DNA of 60,000 nucleotides, from positions 971,001 to 1,031,000 of the forward strand of contig JAQGDQ010000015.1 of assembly GCA_030141605.1 (NCBI GenBank), given 5' to 3'. The translations under genes and the position numbers were made by a program. The notes under the pieces were generated by a model. It saw nothing but the letters and a program-made list of their open reading frames with translations, searched no databases and had not been told where the DNA came from. This DNA comes from Tubiluchus corallicola. Taxonomy: Eukaryota > Priapulida > Priapulimorpha > Priapulimorphida > Tubiluchidae. Shown piece by piece: positions 36,492 to 59,243 of this stretch. Numbering within the stretch: position 1 is the first letter of the stretch; every line of letters starts with the position of its first letter.

Positions 36492-39400
36492 ATGGCGCAG
36501 ACTTGGGTAAAAATTCGAAAGGGCAAAACGTATGCTCAAAATGCTACTGGAGATAATCCAATGTCGATTGAAGGCCGAATGGCTTTGGAAAATGAACGAA
36601 TGGCCGGGATGACAGAGCTTGAGCGCGCTTGGAGAAAAAAATGGTTAAAAGACCAGGAATTAACTGCACGTGAACCTGTTTTTGAAGCTGAGTTAGCACT
36701 GCAACGATCACTAAAAAATCCGATTCGAAGATTGTATGGCGCGCCAGCTGATTGGATTTTTAAAAAGTTTATACCCATTACGGTTAGTAACGTTATTTAA
36801 AGCTAGGATCCTACTTAACTCACATTTGCAGCTACCCCCATTATTTTGGCTATTTTTGAGGCGTTTAATTTCTGTAGCCATGGTGTAAGGAAACAGAGAT
36901 TTTTTGTGGCGCTTGCACTTTAACTACTACAAAGATTGCAGTGATTTGATACATTGTATACACATACATAAAGCAAAAAAACTAGGCATCTATAACTATA
37001 ACTCGGTGTTTGCAAACATGTTTCTCATGAATGAGATCTATATTTCGTTCTTCAATGTCATTAACATACATTTGGATGGCCCCCTTTAAACTGATTTACT
37101 GTAACTGCTTCGATCGCCTTTTGAGGTAAACCATTCCACAAATCTATTATCCTATGGCTGAAAAGATATTTTCTTAAATCCAGCTTTGCTCTTTTCTTGT
37201 ACAGTTGTAACCGATGTCCTCTTATCCTCTCTTGACTCTTCAGCAGTTCAGTGGCTCCTTTTCACCTTTTCCGAGATGAATACAACCTATTAAGTGTGTA
37301 AGAGCAGATTTTGTTCTGACATCTTCATATGGTCATTCCTAGTTCTGCATTCCTAGTGTCACCTTTCCCATTCATTACATTTCATTGTAACAGCTGTATG
37401 TTTTCTCTTGATTCCATAATTTCTGTAAATGCTCTTACTAATCATTGAAGCGTATCTATTTCTGTAGTTTTATAGGCTCTATCCTTACATTATACTTATT
37501 TATTATTCTTTCCAATTTCTCACAACTTAATGCATGTTCTGTTGTATCTTCCTGAATCCTGCACTTAGGACATAGTAAATCTTCCAATTTGTTTTCTTTT
37601 TAATTGCATTTCAATTCTTTCGTATTCAATTTAATTTCCATTATATTTACTATATCTGCATGACCACACTCTCTGATATATAGTTGTTTCTCATATTTCT
37701 CACAATCAAGTAATCTCGATTTTGTCATTTTCTGTACTTTATCTTTATGTTCCTGTAATATTTCTTGATTTATAGCTTTTTTATTTCTTTTTGCCATGTT
37801 GAATTTTTAATTTCTCAATTTTTTATTTCTCCATAACTTGAATGTGAAGAACTTTCAACATCCACATCATTAATTCCTTTGATGATTTTGAAAGCTTGTA
37901 TTAAATCAGTCCTTCTAGTTTGTAGTGTGACGGAGGCACCTGAGTCGCTGACAATATGGAACATTCCTTAACCCTTCAACCATTTTTGTAGCTTCAACCT
38001 TCTTTGGACATCCTCGATCAAACATATGTCTTTAATAAAGTACAGATTCAAAGCAGGACTGGCATATTCCACACCTGGACAGACTTTGGATTTATATAGC
38101 GTGATGACTATGCTTGCGCTTTTCTGTTTATCATGCCAGGTGTCATGTTTGCTCTTTTGACTCTAATGGAGATGTGCTTTACAGGTTTTACGTCAGATGA
38201 TATTATGACGCCTAAGTCAATTTCTCCCTAAAATACATTTACTGAAGTGTTATTAACTGTATGATCTTGGTGTGGATCTGAGAACCCCATATGCATTAAT
38301 TTACATTTGCTTTCATTGAATAACATTTGTCATTCTTGTGACCAATTAAAAAGCACTTGTAAAGAGTTTGTTAGGGACAGAATTTCATCATTTTGCAGTC
38401 GTCAGAAAATTTAGACAATTTTATTCCTGTGCCTTTGTCAATATCATTTACATAAACTAAAAACAAGAGGGGTCCTAGAAGTGATCCTTGAGATACCTCA
38501 GAAGAAACAGTCATATACTTTGAAAAACTGTCTCCAACCAGAGTTCTTTGGGTTCTTATGCATAGCCAATGCTCTATCCATTTGAATAGATGTCATCCAA
38601 TGCCATATGCTTTTAATTTAGCTAGCAATCTCTTATGAGGTACTTTATCAAATGCTTTTTTAAAGTCCAAGTAAATTACATCTACTAGACAACCTGTGTC
38701 TAATGTTTCTGTTACAAAATCCATAAAATCAAATAAATTTGAAATGCAAGACTTACCCTTAACAAAACCACGCTGAGTGCCAGTAATCAACCCATTATCC
38801 AGAAAATACTGCAATAAAGCATCCTTAACAAAGCTTTCTAGCATTTTTCCAACCACAGATGTCAATGATATTGGCCTATAATTATTCTCTTCATCGTTTT
38901 TACTTGCTTTGTAAATTGGTGTGACATTAGCTATTTGGCTTATGCATGCATATTATAGTCTGCAACTCATCAACTGTATTTAACAAACTCCTAACATTGC
39001 TGTATATACATTTGATATTCACATCTGCATATTTATTACAGTAGGCGTCGCTTAATAGACTCGCTTTGGGACCGACGTGTTTTGACCCAATTAACTGACT
39101 GAACCTATTAACCGATGGGTGTATTATTACAGGTATAGTATGAGTCATCAGCTTACTATGCAGTGCAAAGGTTTTTAATGAATTTTAGAAACGAAGTAAT
39201 CCCTAAATTCCTTTGTGCAGTTAAAAATTACAAAAAAATATTTTAAAATATTGATTTATATAAGTGAATTAGCAATAAATTAAAAAGTATACTTTTTAAA
39301 TCACAAACTTTCTAAGTTTGTTTATTTACAAAAATCACAAAAGTTTCTTCAAAGTCGGCTGCTTCATTTTTTTCACGAAGAAGATGGCCCACAAAGTTCG

Positions 39401-42400
39401 GTTATTATTAAAAACACGTTGAAAATCTGTTGTTGTGTGTGATTCAGTTCTGAATCGTCTGCTCCCTTACATTGCCCTTATTTGCTGTACAATGTTTACT
39501 CTTGTAAGTCACAAAGAATACCAGCTTATTAATGTACCTGCATCTTTGACTGTTAACTCGTTAAGCCTGAAAGCGTGACTTGCAAAGAGAGCATCAGAAG
39601 GAAACTGCTAAGCAAGTGATTAAATATTTACCTTTCAGAAATTTTTTGGGTAACAGTGGGCAAGTGTGTAACAGATTCAAAGCAAAACCGCTTTTCTAGT
39701 GTATTAGTGCATGATAAACGTATATAAACAAAATGGTACTTAACATGATTGTTTCTGCATTTAAAATGCACAAAAGGGAAGTAAAGATGGCGTAAAAGTA
39801 GGAAAGTTTCTTTAGGCACATGCAAATATCTTATTTTACGTAGGTGAAGGAGAAATATTGAGTCAGTTACCGATAGTTTTATCTGTATTTAAATAGAGGC
39901 GGCCCGTTCCAGGAGTTTTTGAGTCTATTAAGCAACGCCTACTGTATTTACGATTTTACTATAATATAAGCCATGAAAATCTCTTGGTTTTTTTTACTGG
40001 AGAATTTCCATGAGAAACTACACTACCAGTAATCATGTCAACATCATTTAATTGTAATGTGAAAGGATTACCAGCTACAAGAGGCTTGTTATTACCATTT
40101 TTACATGGCGTTACATCTAGGTTTTGAGGGATTTTATTTTTGGATTTGTACTCTGATGCTACACCTGCTACTAGGTGTCATTTGCTTTTGTCTGATCATC
40201 ATTGTTTTGAAATCAATTTCTGTGTTAGATTCACCTCTCTTTTTTCTCTCTAAACTCTTTCCAAATTTTATTTTCTTCTTCAATTTGCACTAGAGTTCTG
40301 TCTAATCTGACCGTAACTCTTTTAGCTTCAGTTTTATCAGGCAATTTCATGTACTCATGTGCTTTTTTTCAGTACCTCAAGTTTGGTTCCAAAGTCAAAC
40401 AATGCTAGCTTAATAGGTTGTGGTGCATTCTTTGAGATTATACGATTAACTGAAGATAATTTGCCTGTAATATCCACGTTTAAGTTTGTTTGACAAAAAT
40501 GCGTTACTAACTCCTAATCAGTCAAGACATTGCAAGCACTTAACCCCAAAATTATCAGTTTATTTTTCCTAATTTGCCTCTCATCAATTTTTGCAATTTG
40601 TGTAGACAAATCGAAATCAGAAACTGGTTGTGCATTCGACCCTTCATCAATATGTTTGGACACTAGTGTCTGAACCTCTTTTTCCATGTCATTTAATCTA
40701 AAGGTATTTGTCTGAAGAGATTGTACAGACTCAGCATGTTGTTCGTGAAAGTTGCTAATTTTGCTGTTCATGTCGTGGAAATCTTTACCAATACTTGCTA
40801 TTTTGGAAACATTTTCCTGTGTTCTTTTAGCAAGAGTCTGCTGATAATCATTTATTTCCATTGTGAATTCATCTAAAACATCAAGCTTCATTTCATACTC
40901 CAGGGATGAGAATTTTCCATGGATAATTCCGAGTTTTTGGAAGACCAGTAGTGCCATTTTTGTAAAATGCGTAAATTCGCTGAGAAAATTTTTCGGGGTC
41001 GAACCTCGTTTTCGTCGAAATCGTAACCGAAACTTTCAGTAGCATTTTTTCGAGGTATTTATCCAGCTTACCTTTTATCTCCTAGATGCTAAAAATCACT
41101 GAAAAATTTTGGCTAAAATAGTTCAAATAAAGCGTAAATATCATTTATTTGATAATCTGTAGGATTTGTAGCATGTCTTTTATAATGCGGCATATCTTCA
41201 TTGCTGACAAATGTGAAGCTTTGAGGCCTCCACACAGAAACAACCGAAATACCAAAGCGTAATTTGAATAAAACCAAGTTTATTTTCATAATTTATGAAA
41301 CATAGCCAACAAAATATATGCAAAATGAAATTTGTTAATTTTCTGAAGCGTCACGATCATATGTATCATGTATCCTTGACAGTTGGGTATTTTAAATTAT
41401 GCATGAAACAAGGTAATTGATATTTTATTGATATTTTAAGTCCACTTAGAGGCTCTCTATGGTCACAAAATTGCAATTTGTTGCTGCCCTCAACCCCCCG
41501 GCCTGTTTCAGAGTTTTTTGCAATTTGTCATTCTCATCCCTGATACTTTCTGTTTACTGACGTTTCAGCTACTTTTGTTTCCAGTGCTACTACACTTTCT
41601 TGCAATTTGTCGTACAGGACCTGCATGGATCGGCAAAGTTTCGTTACCTTGATGCAACCTCAGTTACAACCGCTGCAAACCCCATTTCTATTGGCATGAC
41701 TCTTTCGCTGCCTGGTCAAGTGACTCAAACAAACCATATGCATTGTCTGGAATTTTCTCACATGACTTGTGATATCATCTTGCACAACATCACATTCAAG
41801 GGCTTCTTGTTTTGCAGCCACTAACTGCTTACATGCTCTGTACTTGTTAGCTTCTTTTTGCTTTGGCATGTTGAAAGAATAGTGAATGTAAGAAACAGCT
41901 TATTTTAAACTATGCAACTTAATTATAATTTTTTTTACAAGTAGTAGTAGTATTTGTAAACAGTAACACACTTCTCTGGCAGTTCAGATAATGAAGTCTA
42001 TAGGTGCAAAATCATTAATGAATAATTTGAACAAGTAGCAATGATTATTCTTAAACATGGAGTGGCAACTTAATAGCAGAACGAAAACAAAAGATCATAA
42101 AGTAGCAAGTTAATAAAAATGCAAAATAAGCAAAAGCATAAGAAATAAACTGATAAAGCAAAAAGCAGGACCTTATTTATGGAATCAAAAACAAAAATAT
42201 TCAGGGCAATAATCAGTCATATTATGCAAAATAACTATGCAAAATCACTAATTTGTAACTTAAATAAGCAGCTACAATCATTTTCATTCATAATGAGAGG
42301 CAACTTAATAGCAAAGCCAAAAACAAAAAAGGCATAGGAAACGAACTGTAAATCGAAAAGCAGGAACTGTAGTCCTAGTTATGAAATAAAAAAAATATAT

Positions 42401-45368
42401 AAGTTTAATACTCAGTTCTGTCATGCATGCTTAAAAACATGATAGAATTGATTATTGCCCCTGTATATTTTTTTGATTTTATAGTTAAGTTCCTACTTTT
42501 TGCTCTACAAGGTCATTTCTTATACTTTTTGTTTGTTTTTTACTTTTTATTTGATTTCCTGCTTTATGCTTGATAATGATTATCACTGCTTGTTTAAGCC
42601 ATAATTAATGATTTGCATGCTCGTTGTCACTGTCATTCTCCAATGTTGCCTTCAGATTATTGTTGATTTGTGTATAGTTTGGCCTTTCCTTTTGTTTTAT
42701 TGCCGTATATATAAGTTACTGTTTTTATTTTGTTTCTTTGCGGCATTCTTTGACACAATATTCCCGTACATTTCTTCATTATTGAATTAATATTATTATG
42801 CTAACAGTACTATGGTGCTGTGACTTCAAAAAATTGATACTTACTGAATAAGAGTGGTTGACTTGATTCAGTTCCTTTTTTTGTTTTGTTTCTTTAATTT
42901 GGTCTTTTTTGCTATGAAAATTATTTGTATTTTTGGAGATAAAAGTAAAGCAATCTGATCTAATCTAAGCTATATGTCCCCAAATCCAGATACGTCCCAA
43001 TTCTTCCGAACGTTGCAGTCATATATTCTGTACAAAAAATTGCCGTGGTACAGAACAACGGTATTGATCAACAGTTATAAATAAAACTGCTAGAAATACA
43101 GCCGTTTAAAATTTTTCGGCTTGGTCATCTTTCAGGGTCTTGCGTAAGCAGTTAAAATGATTATATTGTAACATCCACATCTGAATCTTAAACTGAATGT
43201 AGATATTGCAGCATTACCTTAGGAATATTATTGCCTGAGTCTGGATCTGAATGTAGATAGTGCAGCATTCCGTTAGAAATATTATTGCAGCACGTCTGCG
43301 TGTCAACGAAATAACACTATCTAGTGTACATTTATACAATTCCTGCCCACTGTCAGGCCAAACTGTTGTATGTGTTGTTCTAAACTTCACTGTGTCCGAG
43401 ATTTGCACAATATGTGAAGGTAGATTATTCCACTAGATGACTGAATGTGGTCCAGATGAATATTTAAAATAATCTTTGTTGCACTAGTAGCATTGAAGCT
43501 TGTACTGATGTGAATTTCAGCCTTCCCTGGTAGCTCTGGTAATGTATTAATAATGTATCACAAATAATATCTGCATGATGGTATAAGATGCGCTGAACCA
43601 TGCATACACGTTTTTCTACACCTTGCTGCCCTAAGCTTGGTTACTCCATCAGAGTGTTTAGCATAGATGTTGCACTAGCACCTCTGCGATACATATTGTA
43701 CACAAATGTTGTTGAACTCAAGCTCCAAAATGTTCACATAAAACACACTGAGCTACCAGCACATAATGAATCACAGCTGTACTAACTAAGAATTTGAGCA
43801 ACTTGTGCTGCGATTTTATGCAGAAATAAAAGAGTTTCAACATAATAAATTTACTCTTTTGTTATAAAGTATTTGCTGAACAATGGCACTAGTTGAAAAA
43901 CTTGTGCTTATCTCAAAAGAAAGTGCTGTTCTCATCGTTAAATGTATCTGCCTGATAGGCTTCATTTCTATCTTGTACTTCACTCAGACATTTGTTCTTG
44001 GCTGAACTAGACTGTTGCGAGCAAATTGTCAGGGTCCTTTGAAATTCGTTATAAGCAAATTGTAGTGTAGTATATTCATAATGGACTGCCGCATTAATTG
44101 TAAGCATGGCTTTGTGCTAGGATGTAAACTAGGGCTGAAGTTTGCATTGCTGTCGGTACCGGTGTTCTACTGTCTTGTGAAGGTTGCCTTGAGATTAACA
44201 TTTGTAGCCATCCAAATTTCTGTGCACACAATTTTGAAATCAGTTTTGGCCTAATTTTTGAATTGCATAAAAATGTCCAGATTTAAGTGTTGAAGATTAT
44301 ATTGTAAATTATTTATTGGCATCATAATTTTATTCCTGTGCAGTATTCAATTGAATTTTTTGTGTTTTTGTATTAGGGATACAAAACAGCAATGTATCTG
44401 CGGTGGGCAGTTCCAAAAGTTCTAATCGGCATTTTTGCTGTTTATGCAACATATTACCATTTTAAGTATAATCAAGGTGTAAGTATAATTTGACTACTCA
44501 TTTTAAGGAAAAATGTAAACTTATGTAAAAATTTTTACTTTTTTGATGTGTGTGTGTGTGCGTGTGTGTATACAAAGGCACATCATTTTTTGCATTAAAA
44601 AGTTTGTAATATATATATATATATATAACACATATATATTATAAGCTTTTTAATGCAAAAATAACATGCCTTTGTCATCAGCATATGTTCGAATGTATTT
44701 CAGCGTAATTATTGCATAAACGTTTTCGTTGTTTACTCATTATTGAAAGCAGTAGGAAAGCAAAATTTGGTTGAATGCTGTTTGTGTATTTGTGCAATTA
44801 GGCTTTTTTGTGCAGTGAAAAATTTTATAACTAAAAGCATTAATGCTAGTAAAATAAAAATTAAATGTTGCATTGTTCGTTCATGCTAGTACAAGTGTGA
44901 TAACATATAATATGTGATCAGCATTTGCATTATAGAACACATGTTTAATCAATCATGAATCTGATGTGACATGAATATCTTTTGCAGACTTGGGAGCATC
45001 AAGGTGGATGGTATGTTTATGGATCTAAGTCTACTGCATTACCGGTAAACAATTTTTTTCCTTAGTTCTGCTGTTCCATAGCTTTATTGTATTGTTAGTA
45101 TGTAACATGTGTATTATTTACAATTGATAATGCTTCTTGGAGAAGCAAGGCATGTCCTGCTCTAATGAACTGTGTTATGTTCTTTACTTTTTGTTCTCTC
45201 CATCAATATATTAAGTGGTAAAACGTAACTGTTTTGCTTTTGCAGAGCCATCCTAACTATCCACAGCAAGAAGAGAGAAAATACTATGAACATTATGATC
45301 GAGGTTTCAACGAACGAACTGTATTTACAAACATCGGATTGCCAAAGGAAGAGTCTGATGAAGATTGA
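36492..45368 (+). CDS. NDUFB6: NADH dehydrogenase 1 beta subcomplex subunit 6 (complex I B17)
   Basis: Four exons: 36492-36782, 44377-44478, 44988-45044 and 45246-45368 (TGA), all phase 0, giving 190 aa. It is an accessory subunit of mitochondrial complex I, anchored in the inner membrane by one helix; it does not catalyse electron transfer. The diagnostic segment is RKKWLKDQELTAREPVF (about 55-71), which matches the vertebrate RRRWLKDQELSPREPV. One membrane helix follows in exon 2 (VPKVLIGIFAVYATYY), and the tail has GGWYVY and YDRGFNERTVF, as in insect orthologues. The start ATG has a good context (aaacATGG). The protein is longer than the ~128-aa human form because of an N-terminal extension. 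An AATAAA at 45883-45888 is a likely polyadenylation signal. Intron 1 is 7.6 kb and full of transposons. Confidence 0.88.
37290..37830 (-). mobile_element. Second LINE fragment inserted in the LINE 3' region (approximate borders)
   Basis: On the - strand this gives MAKRNKKAINQEILQEHKDK (from 37797) and, further on with breaks, CPKCRIQEDTTEHALSC, a C-x2-C..H-x4-C knuckle typical of the C-terminus of some non-LTR retrotransposon proteins. It interrupts the continuity of the outer LINE between its FKIIKGINDVDVES-like segment and its final RGHRLQLY segment. Confidence 0.5.
39039..39944. mobile_element. Pogo/Tigger-like non-autonomous DNA element, 906 bp, inserted in the LINE
   Basis: The terminal inverted repeat is 24 bp with one mismatch: it starts cagtaggcgtcgcttaatag on the left and ends ctattaagcaacgcctactg on the right. 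TA flanks both ends (39037-39038, 39945-39946). The interior has no intact transposase. It splits the LINE just before the endonuclease start of ORF2. Confidence 0.82.
40901..41542. mobile_element. hAT-like non-autonomous element, 642 bp, inserted in LINE ORF1
   Basis: Ends are cagggatgagaat and attctcatccctg, a perfect 13-bp inverted repeat. The flanks atactc and atactt look like a short, slightly decayed target duplication. Removing it makes the two halves of LINE ORF1 adjoin at the NRK..YEMKLDVL region, which supports a later insertion. Confidence 0.72.
42061..42560. repeat. Related A-rich segments upstream of the LINE (two direct, one inverted)
   Basis: Direct copies near 42061-42172 and 42297-42371 share ggcaacttaatagca, then a cataagaaa/cataggaaa-type run, and aaaagcagga. 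An inverted, more diverged version lies near 42485-42570 (ttcctgctttatgctt). They may be part of the LINE 5' UTR or separate repeats. Confidence 0.45.
43194..43288. repeat. Short tandem duplication, 54-bp period
   Basis: Two copies of about 41 bp begin tgaatgtagata(t/g)tgcagcat and end aatattattgc, at 43194 and 43248. It lies in NDUFB6 intron 1. Confidence 0.75.
44573..44674. mobile_element. Hairpin MITE-like palindrome in NDUFB6 intron 2
   Basis: Arms of about 43 bp start caaaggcacatcattttttg and, read in reverse from the right, caaaggcatgttatttttgc; both then continue attaaaaag. The centre is an AT dinucleotide run. A short GT repeat (44545-44568) lies directly to the left. Confidence 0.7.
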
Positions 45369-45381
45369 ACTAGCAAAAATT

Positions 45382-45444
45382 TTTCTTTTCGTGTAGATCA
45401 TCAGCTGGTTAATGTTTCTTTTCGTGTAGATCATCAGTTAGTTA
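45382..45444 (+). repeat. Tandem duplication in NDUFB6 3' UTR, 33-bp period
   Basis: Two near-identical copies of tttcttttcgtgtagatcat followed by cag(c/t)(t)ggtta start at 45382 and 45415, 14 nt past the stop codon. Confidence 0.85.
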
Positions 45445-45882
45445 TACCATCGCTGAATGTCAACATTGTTATAACTGAGGTAGTAAAACTCTTTACTGAG
45501 TGCGGTACACCATATAAAATGCCATAATTTAGAACTTGGCGATACCATAATTTCTACTTTGAATTGCTCAAACACACTATTTACTAGTTTAAGATAGTTG
45601 ATTCAATGTAGGGTCTACATCTAAATACCCTTGCTAGAATTTGTGGTCAATGCGATGCTTTACAGATGGGCACTGCAGTGTAGAACAAAACTAACTGTGT
45701 TAGCCTGCATGTTTATTTAATTTGCTTTTTTGAAAGTACAGATCACATTTACAAGATACTTGAATGACTGTATTACTGTCATTGCTACTATAATAGCGGC
45801 AAGATTAGGAACTTAAACAAGCGACATGTTTCTGGGATATTATTAACATGATATATGCAGTTTTTGAAGATAATTACTGTTA

Positions 45883-45888
45883 AATAAA
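45883..45888 (+). terminator. Polyadenylation signal of NDUFB6 (candidate)
   Basis: A canonical AATAAA lies 515 nt after the stop codon, followed within 30 nt by a TG/T-rich stretch (ttgtttgtttgag), the usual downstream element. Confidence 0.5.
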
Positions 45889-46800
45889 ATATTTATGAAA
45901 TTGTTTGTTTGAGAGGTTTATTGCTGTCGTTTGCCTATTTTTTGAAACATTGTAACTGTAGCAGACATGCTATAGTTCTTAAAAATTCTAAGAGCAAAAT
46001 ATTTTAAATGGTAGTTGCAAAGAGAACTTCAGTGGAGTTGATAACTTTTGTGTTTTTCAATCTGTGCATTGTTGCCTCATGGTTGAGCATGCTATACAGA
46101 CTGTATGCAATGTAGATTGAGAGTAACCTCACAGTGAATTATTTTCCTTGTATTATTACGATCTGCAAATGTAATCCTATTTGACAAGTGTGACAGCTAG
46201 AATACTGTCAGTAAATTAGACCAAAACTGAGTTTCAAATTTGAGACAAAATTAGTTTTTCATTATGTCTCGGCTGCTGAAAGAAAAGGCGTCTTCAGAAT
46301 ATAGTTGAACAGTAGGTTAAATATGTTGAACATTAATTTAATTTTATCACTTGATTTCAAGAATGTATCGATAGAATTTGATGATTGAACAAAATTGCTT
46401 ATTAAACGAACGAATAAGTGAAAAATCCCAAAATAAAGAAGGTAAAAACACTAAGTTTCAGTTCACCATTGTGGATTATCTTTAGGTGAAAACAAAAAAA
46501 GGAAAATTAATTATACTAACTGCCTTATCTGAGAAGAATTCTGTCTAATAAATGTTAAATATATGCCAGTATATGTGAACGCTCTTACTGTAACTCACAG
46601 TTTATGGAATAAGCATTTTAATTTTCTTGTCTGTTAGATTGTCAGTGTTCATATTCCATGCCTATTATACTGAATTTTCAGAAAAGTAACCTTTGCATTT
46701 TTAAAAAATTATCGAAAATAATAATAAAGACACAGACCAGTACGTAATATAGGGGTATAGATTTAGTTACTTTACAGTACTTGTGCCCCCCTACAAGGGA

Positions 46801-46990
46801 ATAAAAATCTGGCTCTTGTTTTTTCTAACTGTATTGCATTTTGTGTGTTGTCTTGTTTTGTTTTTTCCTTGTGAATCATCGCTGTATGGATTTATAGAGG
46901 GTGAAAAACTGGCTCTTGTCTGATCTAGCTTTGTTTTATATTTTGTGTGTTTCTTGTTTTGTTTGTTTCCTTATTAATAATCATCGGTGC
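46801..46990. repeat. Tandem duplication, ~100-bp period
   Basis: Two diverged copies share ctggctcttgt, ttttgtgtgtt, cttgttttgtttg and an aatcatcg-type end, starting near 46804 and 46904. Confidence 0.75.
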
Positions 46991-47266
46991 AAGATTTCGT
47001 CCTCCTGTCTAGCTTTGACAATTACGTTACCAGTTCGAGTCGTTTCGACACAATTGAATGTTGAGTGCTACCCTCTTTCGGTTACACGGCATACTATGAT
47101 TTTCAGGCTTCACCGAAAAATTGGCTGTGCAGAGCAGTCTGGATGTAGCGTTGGGCAGGTGGCGTATTCAGTATCTTGTAGCGATTTATACTTGTAAGAC
47201 GCAAGTGTTAATATTACTGGCGCCGTCATGTTATCAGTATTAGAGTGAAAAGGCTGTTTCTTTAGC

Positions 47267-59243
<11,977 letters not shown>

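Larger units (their letters stand above)
37084..41869 (-). mobile_element. CR1/L2-like LINE remnant with nested insertions
   Basis: Read on the - strand from 41869. ORF1 starts MPKQKEANKYRACKQ and continues after an insertion as a coiled-coil region (40900-40514: YEMKLDVLDEFTMEIND onward) with IILGLS and a PIKLALFDF-type segment. ORF2 begins with an endonuclease-like CIYSNVRSLLNTVDELQ (about 39028-38940), then jumps directly to reverse transcriptase (VTPIYKASKNDEENNYRPIS, KMLES, QRGFVKG, YLDFKKAFDKVPHKRLL; 38925-38593), so most of the endonuclease is deleted. Degenerate RT continues to ~37840, and the 3' end (37290-37084) has RGHRLQLYKKRAKLDL and IIDLWNGLPQKA. Stops and shifts are many. The clade is a tentative call. 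Confidence 0.82.
36783..44376 (+). other. NDUFB6 intron 1
   Basis: A 7.6-kb intron from the donor GTTAGT to an acceptor in ttttgtattag. It contains the nested LINE remnant (37084-41869), repeated A-rich segments upstream of that LINE (42061-42560), and a short duplication (43194-43288). No host exon was recognised inside. Confidence 0.75.
45369..47266. other. Intergenic region: NDUFB6 3' UTR and upstream DNA of the EGF gene
   Basis: It holds a 33-bp-period duplication right after the NDUFB6 stop (45382-45444), the likely NDUFB6 polyadenylation signal (45883-45888), a ~100-bp-period duplication (46801-46990), and then upstream DNA of the gene starting at 47267. No other gene is seen; the ORF at 46901-47197 shows no family features. 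Confidence 0.6.

Noticed and set aside
46901-47197. 98-aa ORF with a hydrophobic start upstream of the EGF gene
   Set aside because: It overlaps a tandem duplication, has no family features, and the spliced gene at 47267 explains the region better.
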